Shown here: positions 49,770-59,064 of the stretch, in pieces | Numbering within the stretch: position 1 is the stretch's first letter | How the letters are laid out: each line of letters opens with the position of its first letter | NCBI RefSeq assembly: GCF_000013605.1 | Contig: NC_007908.1 | Location: forward strand, 3,410,001-3,474,000 | DNA from: Rhodoferax ferrireducens T118 | GTDB lineage: Bacteria; Pseudomonadota; Gammaproteobacteria; Burkholderiales; Burkholderiaceae_C | DNA: 64,000 nucleotides | Direction: 5' to 3' | Program-made: the position numbers and the translations under genes | Notes under the pieces: model-generated | The model's input: the letters and a program-made list of their open reading frames with translations, nothing else | Database searches by the model: none | What the model was told of the DNA's origin: nothing

Positions 49770-49971
49770 GGCTAGGTCCTGTCTGATAGTGCAGTGAATA
49801 AAGTTCGTCGGAAACCTTCTGCGGAACACAATTGGCTTGCAGGGCGTCCTCAAAGAATCGCGGCATCGCGTTTCAAACCTCTTCCGTCAAACCGGCAGAA
49901 TAGTTCGTCGTGAGGTAGGAATTCATGGACGCTCCCGAGTTGATTGGGTGACGGACGATAAGTGGGTGCCG

Positions 49972-50013
49972 CTTTCAGTCCGCTTTCAGTTTCTGCAACC
50001 TAGGGAAAGTACC
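49972..50013. promoter_or_regulatory. Paired CTTTCAG box with CTAGGGAAA element (copy 3)
   Basis: CTTTCAG at 49972 and 49983, CTAGGGAAAGTACC at 50000, in the divergent region between the chemoreceptor and the response regulator. It suggests autoregulation of the two-component pair. Confidence 0.65.
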
Positions 50014-50077
50014 AATCTGCCCGCCCACGGCTATGATCTGCCATGATTTCTGGACCACATCACAACAGCTGCTTGCC

Positions 50078-50752
50078 ATGCGAATCCTGGTAGTCGAAGA
50101 CAACACCGAATTGGCGCAATGGCTGGGGCGCACCCTGCGCAAAGAACAATACACCGTGGACTGCATCGACAACGGCGCGGATGCTGACTTCGCCCTGAAG
50201 TCTGAAAAGTACAACCTGATCATCCTCGATCTCGCCCTACCCAAGCTGGACGGAAAAGAAGTGTTGCGACGCCTGCGGGCGCGCGATGACCAGACGCCGG
50301 TGCTGATCCTGACCGCCAACAACACGATCCAGAGCCGGGTGAGCAAACTCGACCAGGGCGCAGACGACTACATGGCCAAACCCTTTGAGATCGAAGAACT
50401 CGAAGCGCGTATCCGCATGCTCTTGCGGCGATCGTCAGGCCAGGCCAGCCCCCTCATTGCCTGCGGCGATCTGAGCTACAACACGAACACGCGTGAGTTC
50501 CATATTTCACAGCAGCTGCTGGCGTTAACACCCCGGGAGCGCGCGGTGCTGGAGATGCTGCTACGCAAGTCGGGCACCACCGTCACAAAACATGCGCTGG
50601 CACAAAGCCTGTTTTCCTTGAGCGAGGATGCGTCCACCGACGCCATCGAGATCTACGTACACCGCTTGCGCAAGAAACTGGAGCACAGCTCCGCGCAAAT
50701 CATGACATTGCGCGGATTGGGCTACCTGCTGCGCCCGGCCGGGAATGAATAG
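50078..50752 (+). CDS. OmpR-family response regulator (TctD-like)
   Basis: 224 residues from the ATG at 50078; an upstream ATG at 50033 has no family match. Receiver: VVEDNTELAQWLG, LIILDLALPKLDG, MAKPFEIEEL. Winged-helix DNA-binding domain: LTPRERAVLEMLL and DAIEIYVHRLRKKLE. In this order most like TctD/QseB-type regulators, which control tricarboxylate uptake and its porin. The sensor gene overlaps it by eight bases. Confidence 0.92.
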   Translation: MRILVVEDNTELAQWLGRTLRKEQYTVDCIDNGADADFALKSEKYNLIILDLALPKLDGKEVLRRLRARDDQTPVLILTANNTIQSRVSKLDQGADDYMAKPFEIEELEARIRMLLRRSSGQASPLIACGDLSYNTNTREFHISQQLLALTPRERAVLEMLLRKSGTTVTKHALAQSLFSLSEDASTDAIEIYVHRLRKKLEHSSAQIMTLRGLGYLLRPAGNE

Positions 50753-52118
50753 CAGCCTTCGAAGGCAATTGTTGGCCTGGGTTTTGTTGCCCCTGATTTG
50801 CGCCGTCGCGGTGGATACCTGGCTCACCTTCAAGAGTTCAGTGGATACGGCCTCCGTCGTGCAGGACCGGCTGTTGCTGGGCTCCGCGCGGATGATTGCC
50901 CAGCAGATCAGCTTTGAAGATGGCTCATTCCAGCACCAGATACCACCGGCCGCACTGGAGCTTTTCCAGTCGGAGGAGTCCGACCGGATTTTTTATCGCG
51001 TGACCACCGGCGCCGGACAGCTGCTGTCGGGCTACACCGATCTGCCAGTGCCCGTCCTGGATTCTTCACCCGATTCACCTTTCTTCTTCGGTGCCACCAT
51101 GCGCGGTGAACCGGTGCGCGTGGTCGCTTTTTTCCAGCCGGTCATTGGCAACCCTTCGGTCCTGCCAGTGGTCGTGGAAGTGGCGCAAACCACGCGTGCC
51201 CACAAGCAACTCACCAACAAGCTGTGGCTGCACGCGGTGGGGCAACAGTTGCTGATATTGGCCCTGGTCACCATCTTCATTTTGTTTGGCCTGCACCGCG
51301 GCCTGCAACCCTTGATTCGGCTGCGCAACGATGTGCGCTCACGCAAGGAGGGTTCACTGCAACGGCTGCAAACCAACCGGATTCCAGCCGAATTGACGCC
51401 CCTGGTGGACTCATTCAACGACTACATCCAGCGCCTGGAAAACTACACCAGCCGTCGCGGCGCCTTTATCCAGAATGCGGCACACCAACTGCGTACCCCG
51501 CTGGCCGTATTGACAACCCAAATCAGCGATGCTCTGCGCGCTGAAAACAAGGAAATCGGCGACAGGTCGCTGATTGCAGCACACAGGACACTGCAGCAAA
51601 CCGGGCGGCTGGTCAATCAGTTTTTGACTCTGTCTTCTGCGGAAGCCTACGTCGCCGCCAAGACGCTGATGTCGACGCAGGAGTGCTGCGACATCGTGCA
51701 GGGGATTCTGGAAGACCTGGCCGTTCAGGCCCACAGCAAGAACATCGATTTGGGCTTTGAACGCATCGGCGGCGACACCGTCATTTCATCTGACCCCGCT
51801 GCGTTTCGGGAAATTGCTGTCAACATCATCGACAACGCCATTCGCTACACGCCAGCTCACGGCGTGGTTACCGTGCGGGTGCAGTCAACCGAGGGGAAAA
51901 TTGCCTTGGCTGTTGAAGACAATGGACCGGGCGTGCCGCTTGAGAGCCAGGAGAAAATCTTTCAACGCTTCTACCGCATAGGCGGTACAGACTCTGCGGG
52001 TAGCGGCCTCGGTCTTGCCATCGTCAAAGAGCTCGCGTCCCAATGTGGGGCCACCATCCGGTTGGCTGCCCCCGCCCATGGGGGCAGCGGACTCTTGATC
52101 GTCATCGATTTCTTCTGA
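50745..52118 (+). CDS. Sensor histidine kinase (TctE-like)
   Basis: A 457-residue kinase with a span at about 8-27, a periplasmic domain starting with a TctE-type N-terminus (AVAVDTWLTFKSSVDTA), and a second span near 160-182. Then H-box AFIQNAAHQLRTPLAVLTTQ, N-box EIAVNIIDNAIRYTP, VEDNGPGVP and SGLGLAIVKELASQCG. It pairs with the adjacent OmpR-type regulator. The neighbouring porin and ABC system are the probable targets. Confidence 0.92.
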   Translation: MNSSLRRQLLAWVLLPLICAVAVDTWLTFKSSVDTASVVQDRLLLGSARMIAQQISFEDGSFQHQIPPAALELFQSEESDRIFYRVTTGAGQLLSGYTDLPVPVLDSSPDSPFFFGATMRGEPVRVVAFFQPVIGNPSVLPVVVEVAQTTRAHKQLTNKLWLHAVGQQLLILALVTIFILFGLHRGLQPLIRLRNDVRSRKEGSLQRLQTNRIPAELTPLVDSFNDYIQRLENYTSRRGAFIQNAAHQLRTPLAVLTTQISDALRAENKEIGDRSLIAAHRTLQQTGRLVNQFLTLSSAEAYVAAKTLMSTQECCDIVQGILEDLAVQAHSKNIDLGFERIGGDTVISSDPAAFREIAVNIIDNAIRYTPAHGVVTVRVQSTEGKIALAVEDNGPGVPLESQEKIFQRFYRIGGTDSAGSGLGLAIVKELASQCGATIRLAAPAHGGSGLLIVIDFF

Positions 52119-52418
52119 GAATGCCTCCCTGTTGGCAACAGGAGCGCAGTGGTGGGTGCGGGCTGATCTGCTGACGGGTTTGGGTGTCTGGGTTTGATTC
52201 CTCTGTGGCCAGCAGCCTTATATGCTATTGTTTTAATAGCTGCATGCCAAGATAACACGGGGGCTAGAGGTAAAAATTCCTTGTAATCCAACGCAAACGG
52301 ATCCGCCGGGTCTGCCCATCATTTCACAGCCGTCGACAAGTCAACGCTTCGCGCCTTAGAGGCCCGCCATTCGCAACCACCATGCTTTCCGGTGGAACTA
52401 GGCCGACATCCCTAATAA
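52119..52418. other. Intergenic, no gene seen
   Basis: A hairpin CCTGTT-GGC-AACAGG (about 52128-52142) just past the kinase gene may end or protect the message. Nothing else is recognised until the phasin regulatory region. Confidence 0.4.
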
Positions 52419-52434
52419 TTGCTGCAGTGCAACA
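52419..52434. promoter_or_regulatory. PhaR-like operator 1 before the phasin gene
   Basis: TTGCTGCAGTGCAACA resembles the TGC/GCA-rich sites bound by the polyhydroxybutyrate regulator PhaR at phasin promoters. It lies just upstream of the -35 region. Confidence 0.6.
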
Positions 52435-52462
52435 AAAATTCCCCACGCCTTCGGATTCTCCC

Positions 52463-52468
52463 TATAAT
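52463..52468 (+). promoter_or_regulatory. -10 box of the phasin promoter
   Basis: A perfect TATAAT lies between the two palindromic operators; no strong -35 hexamer is visible 17 bases upstream. Confidence 0.6.
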
Positions 52469-52476
52469 TCAGGTGA

Positions 52477-52491
52477 TGTTGCACTGCAACA
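52477..52491. promoter_or_regulatory. PhaR-like operator 2 before the phasin gene
   Basis: TGTTGCACTGCAACA is a near-perfect palindrome, right where transcription would begin, a position that suits a repressor. It shares the TGCA-TGCAACA core with operator 1. Confidence 0.65.
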
Positions 52492-52557
52492 TAAATAGCG
52501 GGACGCGGCTTTCACTGAGCAGGCACCCGATTCGCCTCACCCATCAAGGAAACCGAC

Positions 52558-53103
52558 ATGAACACCACCGCCGAACAATTCATCGCAACAAACAAAGCCA
52601 ATCTGCAAGCACTGCAAGGCTTCACCACCCAGGCTTTTGCCGGCATCGAGAAACTGGTCGAGCTCAACCTGGCGGCCTCCAAGGCTGCCTTGGGCGAGTC
52701 CTTCAACCATGTCCAGGCTGCGCTGGGTGCCAAAGATGCCCAACAGTTGCTGGCTCTGCAATCTGGCCTGGTCAAGCCTCTGACCGAGAAGTCTGCCGCC
52801 TACGTTCAGCATGTTCAGACCATTGTGACTGGCAGCGGTGCTGAATTTACCAAGGCTGTTGAAGCCAAGACGGCCGAAGCACAAAAGGCATTCGACAGCG
52901 TGCTGGAAAACCTGACCAAGAACGCGCCTGCTGGCAGCGAAACCGCTGTGGCCGCCTTCAAGAACGCTTTGACCTCCGGTCAAAATGCACTCGAGTCGGC
53001 TCAGGCTCAAGCCAAGAAAGCGCTTGCAACGGCTCAGGCCAACTTCACGGCAGCCGCCACCCAGACCGCCGATGCAGTCAAGAAAGCCACTAAAGTAGCT
53101 TAA
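52558..53103 (+). CDS. phaP: Phasin (polyhydroxyalkanoate granule protein)
   Basis: A 181-residue, Ala- and Lys-rich, wholly helical protein of the Phasin_2 family: AEQFIATNKANLQALQGF start, AGIEKLVELNLAASKAAL, and an amphipathic C-terminus rich in Ala, Gln and Lys. Phasins coat PHB granules in the cytoplasm. The upstream TGCA palindromes and TATAAT fit repression by PhaR when no polymer is present. A strong terminator follows, so it is monocistronic. Confidence 0.93.
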   Translation: MNTTAEQFIATNKANLQALQGFTTQAFAGIEKLVELNLAASKAALGESFNHVQAALGAKDAQQLLALQSGLVKPLTEKSAAYVQHVQTIVTGSGAEFTKAVEAKTAEAQKAFDSVLENLTKNAPAGSETAVAAFKNALTSGQNALESAQAQAKKALATAQANFTAAATQTADAVKKATKVA

Positions 53104-53135
53104 TGGCCAACTGCCTGCGGGCAGTGCGCATCAAG

Positions 53136-53164
53136 CGGCACCTGCGGGTGCCGTTTGTGTTTTC
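53136..53164 (+). terminator. Rho-independent terminator of the phasin gene
   Basis: CGGCACC pairs with GGTGCCG around TGCG, followed by TTTGTGTTTT. Confidence 0.88.
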
Positions 53165-53389
53165 GCCGTCAGCAATTCATGAAATCCAGGCGGAGGGCCT
53201 GTTTCCGCATGAAAACTCGATGAGAGAACAATCAGCACTTCCGCTGTGAAATTGCTACACATTCAGGAGCATATTAGGCAGGAGATACGAGGGCTAGAGG
53301 CCAGTTTTATATAAATTATTCGGGATTCTGGCCCCAGCCGGGGCATCGGCTGGAGCGCAAAGCCAGATATCGCCAGCGATGGCGTTGAC

Positions 53390-53926
53390 TCAAGCGCCGG
53401 CCGGAAGCATGCGCAGCAAGGTGTTGTCCCGAACCACATAGTGGTGATACAGGGCGGCGACGGTATGCAAACCGATCAGGAAGTAACCCGCAGTGCCACC
53501 GGTCTCATGGATGATCTGGATGAACTCCGCCATATCTTGGCTCTTGCTGATGAGCGCCGGCAGGTGCAGGCCGAAGAATGGGATCGGCTTTCCGGACGCG
53601 CTGAGAAGCAGCCATCCTGCCAGCGGCATGCCAATCATGAGCACATAAAGCCCAATCTGCACGAGTCTGGCTGACAGCGTCTGCAACTTGGGTGGATTGG
53701 GCTTGATCGGAGGGGGCGAAGTCGTCATACGGACCATCAGGCGCACCACGACCAGTGCAAAAAAGGTCAGGCCCAGCATGAAGTGCCAGGCTCGCGGAAC
53801 GCTCACATTCGGAAAATAACCGCGCAGTTCCATGCAGGCATACACCGCCGCAAGCAGCAGCAGCATGACCCAGTGCAGCCCGATGGACAGTGATCCGTAT
53901 CGTTTCGTGTTTTTCCTCAAACTCAT
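53390..53926 (-). CDS. Cytochrome b561 family protein
   Basis: A 178-residue four-span membrane protein with the haem-ligand histidines of bacterial b561 (SIGLHWVMLLLL, RAWHFMLGL, and IGLHTVAALYHHYV near the end). It binds two b haems and passes electrons between quinones and periplasmic acceptors. It lies behind the cytochrome c peroxidase gene on the same strand, 87 bases away, and might feed it. Confidence 0.92.
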   Translation of the reverse strand: MSLRKNTKRYGSLSIGLHWVMLLLLAAVYACMELRGYFPNVSVPRAWHFMLGLTFFALVVVRLMVRMTTSPPPIKPNPPKLQTLSARLVQIGLYVLMIGMPLAGWLLLSASGKPIPFFGLHLPALISKSQDMAEFIQIIHETGGTAGYFLIGLHTVAALYHHYVVRDNTLLRMLPAGA

Positions 53927-54013
53927 CGTATTCCTTCAAAATAATAAAAAAAATGGGATAGGGAGCTTTCATCACTGCTCCTCTCTGCACCACGCCAGCG
54001 AATGGCGAGGGGC

Positions 54014-55009
54014 TTACTTTTGCGCGAACGGTTGCGGCTTGGGCGTCATGTCGGAAGATGGCGGCAGCATCGGCAGCTTGAAGTTCGGCTGCTCACCGGT
54101 GAGCGTCTTCAGGAAGGCGACGATCTTGGCGTTCTCGTCGCCCGTGAACTTCTTGCCCAGTTGGAGGCGGCCCATGGTGTCGACAGCTTCGCTCAGCGTG
54201 TTGGCGGCGCCGTCATGGAAGTAGGGATAGGTCATTTCCACATTGCGCAGCGTGGGCACCTTGAAGTTGAAGCGATCGGCATCCTTGCCGGTGACCGCAA
54301 AGCGGCCTTCGGCGGGGTTCGACGTCTGGTAAGGCGCGACGACACCCATCTTCTGGTAGGAACTGCCGCCTGCGGCCGGGCCGTTATGACAGGCAACGCA
54401 ACCACTGTCCTTGAAGAGCTTGTAGCCGGCTTGTTCATTCGCTGACAGCGCCTTTTGGTCGCCCGCCAACCACTTGTCGAAGCGCGAGTTCGGCGTGACC
54501 AGGGTCTCTTCGAATGCGGCAATCGCCTTGGTGACTTGCTCGATGCCGATCCTGTCGGTGCCGAAGGACTTTTTGAAGTCGGCAACATAAGCGGGAATCG
54601 ACTGCAGCACCTCGACGGCGAGACCGTGGGTAGAGCCCATTTCGCCCGGGTTGTCGATCGGGCCGCCGGCCTGCGCCTGCAAATCCTTGGCGCGGCCGTC
54701 CCAGAACTGGGCGATGTTCATACTGGCATTGAGCACGGTGGGGGCATTGATCGGGCCTTCGTTCCACTTGTGACCGATGGACGTCTTCAGGTTGTCGGTG
54801 CCGCCCATCGACAGGTTGTGGCAGGAGTTGCAGGAGATGAAGCCTGATTTCGACAGGCGCGGATCGAAGAAGAGCTTTTTGCCGAGCTCGACCAGGGCCG
54901 GGTTGGTGACCTTGGCGGCTGATATGGGCTTGATGGGTTCATTCATCGCTCCCCAGGCGATGTTGACGCCAGTTAGCGCAACGCTAACGGCAAGGATACG
55001 GATTCTCAT
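54014..55009 (-). CDS. ccpA: Di-heme cytochrome c peroxidase
   Basis: A 331-residue periplasmic enzyme with a Sec signal (ILAVSVALTGVNIAWGA). Haem motifs CNSCH (about 60-64) and CVACH (about 205-209), and typical CCPs segments ELGKKLFFDPRLS, PTVLNASMN, FWDGRAKDLQAQA and FKVPTLRNVEMTYPYFHDG. It reduces hydrogen peroxide with electrons from a c-type cytochrome or cupredoxin. The ATG has GGAGG eight bases upstream. Confidence 0.94.
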   Translation of the reverse strand: MRIRILAVSVALTGVNIAWGAMNEPIKPISAAKVTNPALVELGKKLFFDPRLSKSGFISCNSCHNLSMGGTDNLKTSIGHKWNEGPINAPTVLNASMNIAQFWDGRAKDLQAQAGGPIDNPGEMGSTHGLAVEVLQSIPAYVADFKKSFGTDRIGIEQVTKAIAAFEETLVTPNSRFDKWLAGDQKALSANEQAGYKLFKDSGCVACHNGPAAGGSSYQKMGVVAPYQTSNPAEGRFAVTGKDADRFNFKVPTLRNVEMTYPYFHDGAANTLSEAVDTMGRLQLGKKFTGDENAKIVAFLKTLTGEQPNFKLPMLPPSSDMTPKPQPFAQK

Positions 55010-55733
55010 GTCGGACCTCCAATTGGATTGGGTTTTTATAAATAGGCAACGTTGATGAACGATAAGGTCAAATTCTTAGAGCTTTCTTAAGAATTGCCGA
55101 CAGTTGTAACGAAAGGTAGTTTGCGTAGGCACAAAATAGGCGCAAATTCAGGAGATTGGCCGATCAAGTCAGCTTCAACTGTTGCCACTGCCTGGCGCAG
55201 CAGATCCGCTGGGTTGGTCACCAGCGTCAGCTTGGCCGGTATGGCCGGCCAAGCGTGCGGGCGATGTCGGCCGCCATCACGATCCCGCCTGATGCGTGCA
55301 GATGACGTACTCGGATGTTTTTTTACATCAAGACACAGAAGATGGGCATTCAAACAGCCTGGCCTGCTTCGATGGCATCGGCCGCTACCTTGGCCGGTTG
55401 ACGACACTATCCTGGCCGGGTGGAGCCCTGCACCGGGCGGGTCCGGGAGGCGGGGCTACCGTTAGACCTTCAACATATACCGAAGGTCAACGACATGCCC
55501 GGCAAGAGAATCACGGCCCACCCAGTGCACCAGTACAAGCAACACCGCAACAAGCTCAGCCAGGTCGCTGCTGCGCCAAACCATTGCCATCAGCCTCGAA
55601 CAGAGCTTAAGCATACGGGCCATAGGGCTCATGCGGCGGGAGTACACAGCCAAACAGCCGCCTTGGTCGGCAACGTTACTCAGGCTGCGGGTCACGGTGG
55701 CTGCGACCTGCGCAGTTGGTGCAATCAAAAAAC
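55010..55733. other. Gene-poor stretch between peroxidase and IclR genes
   Basis: Several overlapping frames, none with clear coding character over its length. The minus-strand frame ending at 55087 has a plausible last 50 residues (AKLTLVTNPADLLRQAVATV and beyond) and may be the end of a decayed gene. No RNA gene or insertion-sequence end recognised. Confidence 0.4.
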
Positions 55734-56573
55734 TCAGCGCACCATCCCCTGAGTAAGCGACAAGGCTTGCGCGGCCTGATGCAAATAGCCGCGCACCCGT
55801 TCCAGTTCCGGACCAATGTGGCGGTCGATGCGCCGGATGTACGGGCAGGTCAGCGTGGCCAGCGCGCTGTTGTCCGGCCCCAGGATCGGGTACGAGATGT
55901 CCACCACACCAAAAGACTGCGCGCTGTCGCGCTCCAGGTAGCCACGGGCACGGACCTCGGTCAGCGCAGCGGCAAGAGCCTCCTCGCTGATTGGCACCTC
56001 ACCGTCCACCGGTGTGTGTTCCGCACGCATGCGCTGGTAACTGCCCTGGTCACAAAACGCCAGCAGGATATGGCCGGAGGCGGTGTCGAGCAGGCCAACA
56101 CGCGCGCCGCGCTGCACCGAAAAGCTCCAGCCGCGCGGGCTGTTGATTTGGGCGCTGATGAGCACATTGCCCCGGTCGTACACCCCCATATGGCAGGACT
56201 GCTCGGCCTTGCGGGCAAACTCATCCATGACCGGCAGCGCCTGATTGATCAGGCGGCTCAAGGGTGGGTGCATATGGGCCAAGGCAAACAGCTTGAGGCT
56301 CAGCGCGTAGCGGTCGCCAGAGGCGTTGCGCATCACGTATTGCCGCGCCACCAGGCGCTCCAGCATGCGGTAAATCTCATTGGCGCTGCGGTCCATTTCC
56401 TTGACGATCTCGGCCCGCGTCAGCCCCTGCGGCTGCGTGGCCAGCAGTTCCAGAATGTCCAGGCCCTTGTCCAGTGCAGGGGCGCGGTAGCGCTCATCGG
56501 CTGTTGTCAAAAGCTCAAGAGCACCGGCGACTTTCGGTCGGCGGCCGCGGGGGGAGGAAGAAGTTGCTGTCAT
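55734..56573 (-). CDS. IclR-family transcriptional regulator
   Basis: A 279-residue regulator: winged HTH at about 30-95 (LDKGLDILELLATQPQGLTR, MDRSANEIYRMLERL) and the IclR effector domain (about 110-270; RAYLERDSAQSFGVVDISYP-type end). Divergent from the sugar catabolic genes, with palindromes in the shared region, so it probably represses or activates that operon in response to a sugar acid. Confidence 0.92.
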   Translation of the reverse strand: MTATSSSPRGRRPKVAGALELLTTADERYRAPALDKGLDILELLATQPQGLTRAEIVKEMDRSANEIYRMLERLVARQYVMRNASGDRYALSLKLFALAHMHPPLSRLINQALPVMDEFARKAEQSCHMGVYDRGNVLISAQINSPRGWSFSVQRGARVGLLDTASGHILLAFCDQGSYQRMRAEHTPVDGEVPISEEALAAALTEVRARGYLERDSAQSFGVVDISYPILGPDNSALATLTCPYIRRIDRHIGPELERVRGYLHQAAQALSLTQGMVR

Positions 56574-56622
56574 GGAAGGGGGCAGTTGAAGATGCCGTCT
56601 TTTATAGCAGAGCTGTATCGGA

Positions 56623-56708
56623 TTAGGGAAAGTACCAACTACTTAGCCGAAAGATTTAACCTATGATTTGAATCATAAGTGAATAATTTATTCATATTTG
56701 AATCATTA
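56623..56708. promoter_or_regulatory. Operator region between IclR and SDR genes
   Basis: ATGATTTGAATCAT (56663-56676) and TGAATAATTTATTCA (56680-56694) are palindromes, and TTTGAATCAT recurs just before the SDR ribosome binding site. They suit an IclR dimer or tetramer. A separate element TTAGGGAAAGTACC lies at 56623-56636. Confidence 0.65.
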
Positions 56709-56724
56709 AACCGGAGTCTGAAAC

Positions 56725-57486
56725 ATGTGTCAAGGTCGTTTGGAAGGTAAAACAGTGCTCATTACTGCGGCGGCACAGGGCATTGGCCGCGCCAGCGCCT
56801 TGGCCTGCGCCGCCGAGGGTGCGCGCGTGATTGCCACCGACATCAACCAGCAGTTTCTGGACAGTCTGGCCGCAGAGCATGCCGGCATTCAAGTCGCGCA
56901 ACTGGATGTGCGCAACGACGCTGCCGTGACCGCACTGGCTGCGCGCACCCCGGCGCTGGATGCCTTGTTCAACTGCGCGGGCATGGTGGCCAATGGCAGC
57001 ATGCTTGAATGCAGCGAGGCCGATTGGGATTTGAGCTTTGACCTGAACGTGAAAAGCATGTTCCGCATGACGCGAGCCTTCATGCCCGCCATGCTGGCCA
57101 AAGCACAAGCGGAGAACACCAGCGTGTCCATCATCAACATGGCTTCCATGGCATCAAGCATCAAGGGCTTTGCCAACCGTTGTGCCTATGGTGCGACCAA
57201 GGCGGCGGTGATTGGGCTGACGAAATCGCTGGCGGCGGACTACGTGAAAGCCGGTTTGCGCGCCAATGCGTTGTGCCCCGGCACGGTGGATACACCGTCT
57301 TTGCGCGGGCGCATTGCCAACGCAGCAGATCCGGTGCAAGCTGAAAAAGACTTCATTGCCCGCCAACCCATGGGGCGCCTGGCGACGGTGACCGACATCA
57401 CGCCGATGGTGGTATTCCTGGCGAGCGACGAGTCACGCTTTGTCACCGGGCAGACGCTGCTGGTGGACGGCGGCGTGACCATTTAA
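56725..57486 (+). CDS. Short-chain dehydrogenase (2-keto-3-deoxy-L-fuconate dehydrogenase-like)
   Basis: A 253-residue SDR: cofactor motif [12 protein letters not shown], Asp after the second strand (ATDIN, suggesting NAD), NCAGMV, and catalytic Ser/Tyr/Lys in NMASMASS and YGATK. It resembles dehydrogenases acting on 2-keto-3-deoxy-L-fuconate. The downstream FAH hydrolase and L-fuconate dehydratase support that step, giving 2,4-diketo-3-deoxy-L-fuconate. First gene of the cluster. Confidence 0.85.
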   Translation: MCQGRLEGKTVLITAAAQGIGRASALACAAEGARVIATDINQQFLDSLAAEHAGIQVAQLDVRNDAAVTALAARTPALDALFNCAGMVANGSMLECSEADWDLSFDLNVKSMFRMTRAFMPAMLAKAQAENTSVSIINMASMASSIKGFANRCAYGATKAAVIGLTKSLAADYVKAGLRANALCPGTVDTPSLRGRIANAADPVQAEKDFIARQPMGRLATVTDITPMVVFLASDESRFVTGQTLLVDGGVTI

Positions 57487-57523
57487 CGCAATCCTGTGCA
57501 AGCAACCCACGAAGGGCCGTAGC

Positions 57524-59038
57524 GTGACATCCCTAATCTCTGTCAAGAACCTGAGCAAATCGTTCCCCGGTGTCAAGGCGCTGGACCAGGTGCACTTTGA
57601 CTTGCGCGCTGGCGAGGTGCACGCCCTGATGGGCGAGAACGGCGCAGGCAAGTCCACCCTGATGAAGATTCTGGCGGGGGTGTACCGCAAAGACAGTGGC
57701 GAGATGCTGCTCGACGGCCAACCGGTGGAGATCGAAAGCCCGGCGCACGCGCAGTCGCTCGCCATTGGCATCGTGCACCAGGAACTGCACCTGATGAACC
57801 ACCTGACAGCGGCGCAGAACATCTACCTGGGACGGGAACCGCGCCATTGTGGTGGCCTGTTTCTGGACGAGGCGCGCCTGAACCAGGACACGCAAATCCT
57901 GTTTGACCGCCTGAACCTGGCACTGGCCCCCACCACCGCCATTGGCGAACTCACGGTGGCGCGCCAGCAGATGGTGGAGATCGCCAAGGCGCTGTCGTTC
58001 AAGTCGCGCGTGCTGATCATGGACGAGCCCACTGCCGCGCTGAACAATGCCGAGATTGATGAGTTGTTTCGCATCATCCGCCAGCTCAAGAGCGAGGGCG
58101 TCGGCATTGTCTACATCTCGCACAAGATGGACGAAATCCAGCGCATTGCCGACCGCATCACCGTCATGCGTGATGGCAGCACCATCGGCACCGTGCCCGC
58201 CAGCACCCCCATGCAGCAGGTCATTGCCATGATGGTCGGGCGCAACCTGGAGCAGGCCGAAAAACACATTCCCGATACCTCCGCCAACGAGGTGCTGCTG
58301 GAGGTGCGCGGCCTCAACCGGGGCCGGGTGATTCGGGACGTGAACTTCAGTGTGCGCCGCGGCGAAATTTTGGGCTTTGCCGGGCTCATGGGGGCTGGCC
58401 GCACCGAGGTGGCGCGCGCCGTGTTTGGTGCCGACCCGATTGACTCGGGCGAGGTGCGGGTACGCGGTGAGCTCATTCGCCTGGCTTCACCGCAGGACGC
58501 GGTGCAGGCGGGCATTGGCTACTTGTCCGAAGACCGCAAACACTTTGGCTTGGCCACCGGCATGGACGTGGAATCCAACATCACACTGCCCAGCCTGAAG
58601 CGCTGGTTGAAGTGGGGCCTGTTTTTGAACCAGCCGGCGATTCACCACATCTCGCAGCAGATGGTGGGAAAGCTGCGCATCAAAACCCCGTCGCTGACGC
58701 AAACCGCACGCCTCCTGTCCGGCGGCAACCAGCAAAAAGTGGTGGTCGCCAAGTGGCTGGTGCAAGACTGCGACGTATTGATTTTTGACGAACCCACCCG
58801 CGGCATCGACGTGGGTGCCAAAAGCGAAATCTACAAACTGCTCAACGAACTGGCCACGCAAGGCAAGGCCATCATTGTGATTTCTTCCGAGCTGCCCGAA
58901 GTGCTGCTGTTGAGCCACCGCGTGCTGGTGATGTGTGAAGGACGCATCACAGGCGAAGTTGCGGGTGATGTCGCCACCCAGGAAACCCTGATGGCACTGG
59001 CCACACGCCGCGAATCCCTGGCGAGCACCGTGCACTGA
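57524..59038 (+). CDS. Sugar ABC transporter ATPase (RbsA/AraG/XylG type)
   Basis: 504 residues from a GTG at 57524, with two NBDs in one chain. NBD1: [35 protein letters not shown]2 has the degenerate P-loop [12 protein letters not shown], with a normal LSGGNQQKV and [18 protein letters not shown], as in all RbsA-type proteins. It powers monosaccharide uptake with the permease and binding protein that follow. Confidence 0.93.
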   Translation: MTSLISVKNLSKSFPGVKALDQVHFDLRAGEVHALMGENGAGKSTLMKILAGVYRKDSGEMLLDGQPVEIESPAHAQSLAIGIVHQELHLMNHLTAAQNIYLGREPRHCGGLFLDEARLNQDTQILFDRLNLALAPTTAIGELTVARQQMVEIAKALSFKSRVLIMDEPTAALNNAEIDELFRIIRQLKSEGVGIVYISHKMDEIQRIADRITVMRDGSTIGTVPASTPMQQVIAMMVGRNLEQAEKHIPDTSANEVLLEVRGLNRGRVIRDVNFSVRRGEILGFAGLMGAGRTEVARAVFGADPIDSGEVRVRGELIRLASPQDAVQAGIGYLSEDRKHFGLATGMDVESNITLPSLKRWLKWGLFLNQPAIHHISQQMVGKLRIKTPSLTQTARLLSGGNQQKVVVAKWLVQDCDVLIFDEPTRGIDVGAKSEIYKLLNELATQGKAIIVISSELPEVLLLSHRVLVMCEGRITGEVAGDVATQETLMALATRRESLASTVH

Positions 59039-59064
59039 CCCATAAGACCCAAGGCAAACCCATC

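Noticed and set aside
55087..55407. 106-residue minus-strand frame
   Set aside because: Only its C-terminal half looks protein-like, there is no ribosome binding site and no family; treated as possible decay.
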